A stretch of DNA of 10,674 nt from contig CAJGCL010000068.1 of NCBI GenBank assembly GCA_904501675.1, positions 1-10,674 on the forward strand, given 5' to 3'. Origin of the DNA: Clostridiaceae bacterium (GTDB lineage Bacteria; Bacillota; Clostridia; Oscillospirales; Acutalibacteraceae). The position numbers and the translations under genes were made by a program. This document shows, in pieces, positions 1 to 5,444 of this stretch (position 1 is the stretch's first letter; each line of letters begins with the position of its first letter). The notes beneath the pieces were generated by a model. That model was not told the origin of the DNA. It saw only the letters and a program-made list of their open reading frames with translations, and did not search any database.

Positions 1-396
1 ACCTTTGAGGGATATAACCATTTCAATGTTATTGAGGTTGCTGCAATTATAGTTCTTTTAAGTGTTTCTGTTTATGTTTTCAAACGCTTCAAGCTTGAAT
101 TTTCAATGAAGGTTTTGAAAATAGGAGTGTGCGTTTATACCGTAATACTTTGCACAATGTTTATTAAGGCAACATCTTTAGGTGTTAATTATGCTCTTTA
201 CGGTGGCGCGTATGGTGTGCCTGCGGTTTTAGTGCTTTTCTTTGGTTCTCTTTTCTTCCTGCTTTCTGATGCTACAATTGGTGTGCTTATGTTTGGTGGT
301 CAGAAGAAAAACAGACCTTTGAAGGTTTTTAACATTGTTACGTACTTTGCAGGACAGATGCTTCTTGCATCATCAATTCTTTTTGTAAATATATAA
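1..396 (+). CDS. YhhN family (lysoplasmalogenase-like) integral membrane protein, 3' part
   Basis: The frame is open from base 1, so the gene starts before the window; 131 codons remain and the ATG at 106 is internal. The protein is very hydrophobic, with several predicted membrane helices. Its C-terminal part resembles the YhhN/TMEM86 family: a helix ending in FFLLSDA (the family has a 'LLFxxSD' type motif at this place), a short basic loop (GGQKKNRP), then a last helix beginning VTYFAGQMLLA (family 'TYYxAQxLI'). Characterised members of this family hydrolyse the vinyl-ether bond of lysoplasmalogens in the membrane; others have no proven activity. Plasmalogens occur in anaerobic clostridia, so the assignment fits, but it rests on motif resemblance in a partial protein. 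The next gene starts 28 bases downstream on the same strand. Confidence 0.7.
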   Translation, partial: TFEGYNHFNVIEVAAIIVLLSVSVYVFKRFKLEFSMKVLKIGVCVYTVILCTMFIKATSLGVNYALYGGAYGVPAVLVLFFGSLFFLLSDATIGVLMFGGQKKNRPLKVFNIVTYFAGQMLLASSILFVNI

Positions 397-424
397 ATTA
401 TTAAGTTATAATAGTGGGTGTGTT

Positions 425-769
425 ATGAAAACTAAATTTTTCTCTTTACTCATATCTGTATTAATCTTTTTTTCTATGGCTGTTACCGTGTATGCGGAGG
501 CTGATTTAACTCTTGACTTTAATAATCGCTATACAGACATATTGGAGTATGATGAAGTAGATGACCCTCTTCTTGATTTGGCGGCGAATGCCAAAGAAAA
601 GGAGCAGAAGCGAAATGTTTATGCTATTGTGCTTGTGATTTGTCTTGTAATAGCGGTTGCGGTATTTATATATACACTACGCAAGGTTCCCGATGAGAAA
701 ACATTTGAAAAAGAAGAAAAGAAAAAATTGAATGGTTCTGCAGATGCGCAGATTGATAATGAAGAATAA
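425..769 (+). CDS. small secreted or anchored single-pass protein of unknown function
   Basis: A 114-residue protein I do not recognise. Residues 1-24 look like a signal peptide (KTK basic start, hydrophobic core, VYA|EA cleavage site). An acidic extracellular stretch follows (about 25-58, rich in D and E), then a short charged segment (KEKEQKR) and a membrane helix at about 66-84, followed by a charged tail (KKEEKKK-like, ending DNEE). If the signal is cleaved this is a type I membrane protein with a roughly 40-residue ectodomain. The ribosome binding site is weak (GGG at 416-418, 6 bases before the ATG). It lies 28 bases after the YhhN-like gene and 5 bases before the ttcA-like gene, so it is probably cotranscribed with both. 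No catalytic motif is visible; a role as a small envelope accessory protein is only a guess. Confidence 0.75.
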   Translation: MKTKFFSLLISVLIFFSMAVTVYAEADLTLDFNNRYTDILEYDEVDDPLLDLAANAKEKEQKRNVYAIVLVICLVIAVAVFIYTLRKVPDEKTFEKEEKKKLNGSADAQIDNEE

Positions 770-774
770 TTATT

Positions 775-1491
775 ATGAGAAGAGTTTTAAGTCAGGTAAG
801 AGCAGCAGTGGATGATTATAAAATGATAGCCGATGGTGATAAAATTGCCGTTGGTGTATCAGGTGGCAAGGATTCCCTTCTGCTTTTGCGCGCACTCTGT
901 GATTTGAAAAGGTTTTATACTCAGGAGTTTCAGATAGTTGCAATTACTGTGGATATGCGTTTTAATAAAAAAAATGGCGATTTTTCTGCCATACAGAAAA
1001 TGTGCGACGAACTTGGTATAGAGTATGTAGTAAAACCTACAGATTTGTATGAAATTATTTTTGAGGTGCGTAAGGAAGAAAATCCCTGTGCATTGTGCGC
1101 AAGAATGCGCAGAGGTATTTTGCACGATACAGCAAAAGAACTTGGATGCAATAAAATCGCTTTGGGTCATCATCTTGATGATGCGGCTGAAACTTTTATA
1201 ATGAATCTTCTTCTTGAAAGCAGAGTAGGGTGTTTCGCTCCTGTAACATACCTTTCAAGAAAGGATATCACAATGATCCGTCCTCTTGTATATGTAAGAG
1301 AACGCGAGGCTACTGCAGCAGCCCAAAGGCTTTCACTTCCTGTTGTAGAAAGCGGTTGCCCTGCTAATGAGAAAACCAAAAGAGAGGATATAAAGATTCT
1401 TCTTCAAGATTTATCTGAACAGTATGGCGATGTGCCCGAAAAGATTGTTGGTGCAATGCAACGCGGCAGAATAGATAGATGGGAAAAATAA
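775..1491 (+). CDS. ttcA: TtcA-family PP-loop tRNA-cytidine(32) 2-sulfurtransferase
   Basis: A 238-residue cytoplasmic enzyme of the PP-loop ATPase superfamily. The P-loop SGGKDS is at residues 29-34, a CxxC pair (CALC, Cys105 and Cys108) is followed by RMRRGIL as in TtcA, GHHLDD lies at 131-136, and a later lone cysteine (Cys195 in GCPAN) is a candidate third ligand. In TtcA proteins three cysteines hold a [4Fe-4S] cluster, and the enzyme adenylates C32 of certain tRNAs and replaces its oxygen with sulfur. TilS (lysidine synthase) shares the P-loop but lacks this CxxC arrangement, which favours TtcA. Length is close to short Firmicute TtcA-like proteins and shorter than the E. coli enzyme. 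The start is 5 bases after the preceding stop, so translation may be coupled. Subfamily substrate specificity cannot be settled from sequence alone. Confidence 0.88.
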   Translation: MRRVLSQVRAAVDDYKMIADGDKIAVGVSGGKDSLLLLRALCDLKRFYTQEFQIVAITVDMRFNKKNGDFSAIQKMCDELGIEYVVKPTDLYEIIFEVRKEENPCALCARMRRGILHDTAKELGCNKIALGHHLDDAAETFIMNLLLESRVGCFAPVTYLSRKDITMIRPLVYVREREATAAAQRLSLPVVESGCPANEKTKREDIKILLQDLSEQYGDVPEKIVGAMQRGRIDRWEK

Positions 1492-1529
1492 AAAATCAGT
1501 CAGTTATTAACTGACTGATTTTTTGTTTT
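1491..1529. terminator. bidirectional intrinsic terminator between convergent genes
   Basis: A 16-base arm at 1491-1506 is exactly complementary to 1508-1523, with one base between; the core is ATCAGTCAGTTA. On the + strand the stem ends in T6 followed by GTTTT. On the - strand it ends in T5, A, T5. It therefore serves both the ttcA-like gene (whose stop it overlaps) and the protease gene, whose stop is 10 bases beyond. Confidence 0.93.
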
Positions 1530-1533
1530 AATA

Positions 1534-3087
1534 TCAATATCCAAAGCCCTCAAAGTAACTGAACGGGTCAATTACTTCTTCTGTTGGTTCTTCAATAACC
1601 ACATTATTGTTTCCGGTATCTTCGACAAGAGTTACCTTGGCGTTGAATGTGGTGCTTACGGTTCCGTTACTGTTAAGTCTGTATATTGTTAAAGTTAATT
1701 TATCTCCAACATTTGCATTTTCAATTGCTTCAAGAAGAACATCAACAGTATCCATCTTTTTGCCGTTAACAGCAGTTATTACATCACCAACTTTAATGCC
1801 GTGGTTAACCATATCACTGCTTTCGTTTATTGCGGCAATAGCGATTGAGCCATAAGGAAGATTATTTCTCCAAGCAACTGTAGCATAGGAATAATCGCTT
1901 GAAACAGGGAAATATGAAATGCCGAGCATAGGTCTGTTAGAAACATAACCATGAGTAATTAACTCGTTATAAACCTCAAGAACTGTTGCTGCCGGCACAG
2001 CAAATCCCATTCCTTCATATTCTGTGCTTGAAATTTTAGAGGAATTAAGACCTATTACCTGACCATATTCATTAACAAGAGCGCCACCTGAGTTACCGGG
2101 GTTAATAGCGGCATTGTGCTGGATGCAAGGAAGGTCGTATGAACTGTTTGCAGATGGAACAGGACGATCAATAGCGCTGATCATACCGCTTGTAAATGAA
2201 CCGAAGAATTCTGTACCGCCGGGATTACCGATTGCAAAAACCTTCTGACCAACGGAGAGTTTGTCAGAATTACCGAATGTAGCAGCTTTAAGTCCGGATT
2301 TTTCAACTCTGACAACACCAATATCTGTTTTTGTGTCTACGCCAACGATTATAGCATCCTTTTCTGTTTCATCGCTGAATTGAATTTGAACATTAACATT
2401 TGCATCATCAATCACGTGAGCAGCAGTAAGAATATATGTGTATTTTCCGCTTTTATCCTGACCCACAATTATACCGGATCCTTCGCCCACCATTTGATTC
2501 TTTGAATAAACAAGGACACCAACATTTACGTCTTTAACAGCTTCATAAATCTGCTCTGGAGTCATTGTGCCTTTACCTGAATATTTAGAATATGATATAG
2601 GAGAATCTTGAGTGTTTGGTTTAGCACCTTCTTCTATTGGTTTTTCACCATCAAGAATTGTTGATGGCTTCTGTGGATTTTTACTGTCTTTTCTTGTAGA
2701 TAAACCGATTGCAATTGAAGAACAGATTATACTGATACAAATAAGGGCAACGAAAATAATTTTACCCCAATTTTTTTCTTTTTTCTGCGCCTTTGTTACA
2801 GATATACCCGGATTAATAAAAGGCGGCGTAGCGGTTTGTTGAGGGGCAGAATTCATTGGTTGGTAAGGCGGTGCGCCATATGGATTTGCATTGTATGGTG
2901 CATTATAGCCTGTGTTTAAAGGCTGATTATAAACCGGTGCACCATATGGGGAGCTTGCCTGTTGAGGTTGAGTATCGGGCTGATACGCCTGACTGCTCAC
3001 AGACGGCTGCTCTGTTTTAGTTTCCTCAGGTGTTGTAGCCTGGTTTTCAGGCTCTGTAGATGGTGTTGGATTGAAAATATCGTCCAT
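1534..3087 (-). CDS. membrane-anchored HtrA/DegP-like trypsin-family serine protease with PDZ domain
   Basis: A 517-residue protein. Residues 1-105 are a low-complexity cytoplasmic segment rich in P, Q, N, Y and T, including two near copies of PYGAPxYQP. One membrane helix follows at about 108-129 with basic residues before it, so the protease faces outward. The chymotrypsin-fold domain (about 175-380) carries the whole triad: His224 in LTAAHV, Asp255 in TDIGVV and Ser333 in GNSGG. A PDZ domain follows (about 385-485, with GIKVGDVITAVNG). The tail is acidic. HtrA proteases degrade misfolded envelope proteins. The start is firm: GGAGG lies 8 bases upstream. The gene begins 43 bases after the histidine kinase stop, on the same strand, so it is likely the third gene of a regulator-kinase-protease operon. 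This resembles in function, though not in exact layout, the B. subtilis CssRS-htrA and Wal-linked htrC arrangements. Confidence 0.93.
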   Translation of the reverse strand: MDDIFNPTPSTEPENQATTPEETKTEQPSVSSQAYQPDTQPQQASSPYGAPVYNQPLNTGYNAPYNANPYGAPPYQPMNSAPQQTATPPFINPGISVTKAQKKEKNWGKIIFVALICISIICSSIAIGLSTRKDSKNPQKPSTILDGEKPIEEGAKPNTQDSPISYSKYSGKGTMTPEQIYEAVKDVNVGVLVYSKNQMVGEGSGIIVGQDKSGKYTYILTAAHVIDDANVNVQIQFSDETEKDAIIVGVDTKTDIGVVRVEKSGLKAATFGNSDKLSVGQKVFAIGNPGGTEFFGSFTSGMISAIDRPVPSANSSYDLPCIQHNAAINPGNSGGALVNEYGQVIGLNSSKISSTEYEGMGFAVPAATVLEVYNELITHGYVSNRPMLGISYFPVSSDYSYATVAWRNNLPYGSIAIAAINESSDMVNHGIKVGDVITAVNGKKMDTVDVLLEAIENANVGDKLTLTIYRLNSNGTVSTTFNAKVTLVEDTGNNNVVIEEPTEEVIDPFSYFEGFGY

Positions 3088-3095
3088 GTATTAGT

Positions 3096-3100
3096 CCTCC
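3096..3100 (-). promoter_or_regulatory. ribosome binding site of the HtrA-like protease
   Basis: GGAGG on the - strand, 8 bases before the ATG at 3087. No convincing promoter lies in the 43-base gap after the kinase gene, supporting cotranscription. Confidence 0.85.
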
Positions 3101-3130
3101 GTTTCTTTTGTCGGGCAAAAGAAAATTAAT

Positions 3131-4501
3131 TTATTTAGGTAATTTCACAGTGAATCTGGTGAATGAACCAGGCTCACTTTCTACTGTAATAGTGCCGTTA
3201 TGAAGGCTTAGTATACTTCTTATGAGATAGAGACCAAGGCCGGTGCTTTTAGTGTCGGTGCTTCGTGATTGGTCTACCTTATAGAATCTGTCAAATACTT
3301 TTTCAAGGTCTTTTTCAGGAATACCTTTACCTGTATTTGTAATGGCAAGGTAAACATATTTTTTATCACTTGCCGTATTAACAATGATTTTTCCACCATT
3401 ATCTGTGAATTTCACGGCGTTATCTGCAAGGTTGTATATTACCTGGTCAAGCATAGCGCTATCGCCATGAATAATAGCGGGCTTCAGGTCTTCCATACCT
3501 ATAATTTCAATGTTTTTTTTCGAAACAAGCTGTTCAAAACCAAGGAAGGTTGAAACAATTTTTGAAGACAAATCGAAAGACTCGATATTCATTTCAACAT
3601 TACCTGTTTCAATTTTTGATATATTGAGCATCATGTTTACCATCTTTGAAAGACGGCTTATTTCAGACGATACAATATTAAGATAATAGTCTTGTTTTTC
3701 AGGTGGAATAGTGCCATCAAGAATTCCGTTTATAAATCCGCCGATAGTAGTCATAGGTGTTTTAAACTCATGAGAGACATTAGCAACAAAGCTTCGTCTT
3801 GAATTTTCGAGTTGGGAAAGAGAAGTAGCCATTGCGTTGAATTTTGTTATAAGATGAGACAGTTCATCGTTGGAATTAATTTCGGGTACCCTGTATGAAA
3901 AATCACCTGACGAATAAAGCGTTGTAGCGGTTTCAAGATTTCTTATCGGCTTTGCAATTTTACCGGTCATAACATAAACGGCTATGGTAACGAGTACAAG
4001 TGCTATAGCGGCAGATACAAGAAAAATCGTAAACACTTGGCGTATACCGGTAAGAACATCACCTGTAACAGGAGATGCAACAACACAAAAACCATAAAAA
4101 TGGTCATTCATGTAAAAAGGTGCCATGGATACGGAATGATAGGTATTATAACTGTTTCCTAATGTTGAAAATTCAGAAACATTACCATTCTTCACTCTTT
4201 GAACAAAGGTAGGTGGTATTTTGATTTTTTCATGTTTTTCACAATCACTATTAAGCTTAAAGTTATCAATGGTTTCAGGGCAAATTTCAATTTCACCCTT
4301 CATATTGCATATATATACATCGCTACCTGTAGTGCTTGCTAATATATCAACATTCTGGCACATAAGCAAAATAGCCGCTTCAGAATTTGTTTTTACTGTA
4401 CCTGAATTAACGATTTCTGTAGTAGCCTTTGCGAGTTCATGGGCGTTTTTTTGGGTTTCGTTTAATGTTTGTGTTGACATAAAGTTAGCGAAAAAAAGCA
4501 T
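3131..4501 (-). CDS. sensor histidine kinase (HAMP-HisKA-HATPase), 5' end out of frame
   Basis: From the first in-frame ATG (4501) the frame gives 456 residues. In order: the tail of a first membrane helix (1-8), an extracytoplasmic sensor region (about 14-153), a membrane helix (about 156-179), a HAMP domain (181-235), HisKA with the phospho-acceptor His244 in SHEFKTP, and the ATPase domain with N-box (Asn357/Asn361), G1 (TGKGIP, 390-395), F box (FDRFYK) and G2 (STGLGLYL, 419-426). The kinase core is complete. The ATG at 4501 has no ribosome binding site and lies inside the expected first helix. The frame stays open upstream to a TGA at 4597-4595 with no ATG, GTG or TTG. The real start is probably the ATG at 4604, one frame away. 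The gene follows the response regulator directly and is its likely partner. Confidence 0.9.
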   Translation of the reverse strand: MLFFANFMSTQTLNETQKNAHELAKATTEIVNSGTVKTNSEAAILLMCQNVDILASTTGSDVYICNMKGEIEICPETIDNFKLNSDCEKHEKIKIPPTFVQRVKNGNVSEFSTLGNSYNTYHSVSMAPFYMNDHFYGFCVVASPVTGDVLTGIRQVFTIFLVSAAIALVLVTIAVYVMTGKIAKPIRNLETATTLYSSGDFSYRVPEINSNDELSHLITKFNAMATSLSQLENSRRSFVANVSHEFKTPMTTIGGFINGILDGTIPPEKQDYYLNIVSSEISRLSKMVNMMLNISKIETGNVEMNIESFDLSSKIVSTFLGFEQLVSKKNIEIIGMEDLKPAIIHGDSAMLDQVIYNLADNAVKFTDNGGKIIVNTASDKKYVYLAITNTGKGIPEKDLEKVFDRFYKVDQSRSTDTKSTGLGLYLIRSILSLHNGTITVESEPGSFTRFTVKLPK

Positions 4502-4604
4502 AAGTGAAACGCCGATAACAAAAAAACTTGTTAAAACTATAGCCGAAAAAATGAAAAAGTATTTAAGGAAAAAAGCTCCTTTTTTGTTTTTTTTTCAGTT
4601 TCAT
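4502..4604 (-). other. 5' end of the kinase gene: ATG in another frame plus A9 tract encoding the missing first helix
   Basis: Eight bases after the regulator stop lies an ATG (4604-4602) opening M-K-L-K-K-K, but this frame stops at a TAA within about 14 codons. The kinase frame here encodes KYFFIFSAIVLTSFFVIGV, an ideal first membrane helix joining on to the 4501 ORF. The ATG and this helix are separated by a run of nine A on the coding strand (4595-4587). Removing one A joins them into M-K-L-K-K-N-K-K-G-A-F-F and gives a normal 490-residue kinase. A 7-bp A/T hairpin (4569-4585) follows the tract. The cause may be an assembly or homopolymer error, a real frameshift, phase variation, or slippage of RNA polymerase. 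Confidence 0.75.
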
Positions 4605-4612
4605 ATTAATGT

Positions 4613-5305
4613 TTATTTTGTTTCAAACTTATAGCCTACGCCCCAAACAGTTTTAAGCTCCCATTTATCTGAAATACCTTCAAGTTTCTCTCTGAGGCGC
4701 TTTACGTGAACATCTACGGTTCTTGAATCACCGTAGTATTCAAAACCCCAAACCTCATCAAGAAGCTGGTCTCTTGTGTAAACGCGGTTAGGGTTGCTTG
4801 CAAGATGGAATATAAGCTCCAATTCCTTAGGTGGAGTATCAATAGTAGCACCGTTAACCTTAAGCTCATAGTTTGTAAGATTTATCATAAGCTTATCATA
4901 TGCAACCTCTTTTATGGCTTCGCCGGAAGGGTTGTGGTCTGATGAACGTCTGAGAACAGCCTTGATTCTTGCAACAACCTCTTTTGTTTCAAAAGGCTTT
5001 GTAATGTAATCATCTGCGCCTAATTCAAGACCGAGCACCTTGTCGAAGGTTTCTCCTTTAGCGGTAAGCATAATTATAGGAATACGCGAGATTTTTCGTA
5101 TTTCTCTGCATATCTGCCAACCATCCATACCGGGAAGCATAATATCCAAAAGGATGAGGTTAGGACATGTTGTTTCATAAGCCTCAATAGCTTTGAGACC
5201 ATCAGTACAAACCTCAACATCAAACCCATCTTTTTCAAGATAGAGCCTGAGAAGCTCACAAATATTAACATCATCATCAACAATGAGAATTTTTGCGTTT
5301 GCCAT
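4613..5305 (-). CDS. OmpR/PhoB-family response regulator
   Basis: A 230-residue cytoplasmic transcription factor. The receiver domain (about 4-118) has the acidic pocket Asp10-Asp12, the phosphorylation site Asp54 in LLDIMLPG, Thr81 in MLTAK and Lys103 in TKPF. A linker (about 119-132) leads to a winged-helix DNA-binding domain (about 133-228) with the typical ELELIFHLASNP, RDQLLDEVWG and RTVDVHVKRLREKL segments and WGVGYKF at the end. The start has AGGAGG 7 bases upstream. It is the first gene of the likely operon with the histidine kinase and HtrA-like protease. The family binds direct repeats near promoters; the target genes are unknown, but the downstream protease and its own promoter are natural candidates. 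Confidence 0.95.
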   Translation of the reverse strand: MANAKILIVDDDVNICELLRLYLEKDGFDVEVCTDGLKAIEAYETTCPNLILLDIMLPGMDGWQICREIRKISRIPIIMLTAKGETFDKVLGLELGADDYITKPFETKEVVARIKAVLRRSSDHNPSGEAIKEVAYDKLMINLTNYELKVNGATIDTPPKELELIFHLASNPNRVYTRDQLLDEVWGFEYYGDSRTVDVHVKRLREKLEGISDKWELKTVWGVGYKFETK

Positions 5306-5312
5306 TTTAAAA

Positions 5313-5343
5313 CCTCCTATGTGGTTTCTTTAATATGATTATA
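5313..5343 (-). promoter_or_regulatory. ribosome binding site and probable -10 element of the regulator operon
   Basis: On the - strand, AGGAGG (5318-5313) is 7 bases before the ATG, and an exact TATAAT (5343-5338) lies 20 bases further upstream. No good -35 hexamer is found 16-18 bases upstream of it; TTGTTC is present but 23 bases away. A poor -35 would suit a promoter that needs an activator, perhaps the regulator itself; this is inference. Confidence 0.5.
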
Positions 5344-5395
5344 TACCATTAAATATAAAAATATATGAACAAATTTTAAAATAAAAATAACGTAT

Positions 5396-5443
5396 ATGAA
5401 AATAATGGCAACAAATTCCATTTTAAGAGCTTGTTGCCATTAT
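5396..5443 (-). terminator. terminator after the surface protein gene
   Basis: A 13-bp stem, ATAATGGCAACAA (5402-5414) with TTGTTGCCATTAT (5431-5443), and a 16-base loop. It begins one base after the TAA at 5445-5447. On the - strand it is followed by TTTT, a modest U tract. It separates the surface gene from the regulator operon promoter. Confidence 0.75.
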
Positions 5444-5444
5444 C

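Noticed and set aside
407..412. Exact TATAAT just before the small exported protein gene
   Set aside because: Only a 4/6 -35 (TTGTAA) is in range, and transcription would start about 6 bases before the ATG, leaving no room for a ribosome binding site; AT-rich chance is likelier.
859..1379. Antisense open frames within the ttcA-like gene
   Set aside because: No ribosome binding site or family resemblance; they are shadows of a well-supported gene.
4576..4579. GGAG after the A6 run in the kinase 5' end as a ribosome binding site for the kinase frame
   Set aside because: No ATG, GTG or TTG lies 4-12 bases downstream in the kinase frame.
5362..5400. Two TATATGAA copies 31 bases apart upstream of the regulator, possible regulator binding sites
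   Set aside because: OmpR/PhoB sites usually repeat every 10-11 bases; the region is so AT-rich that two copies prove little.
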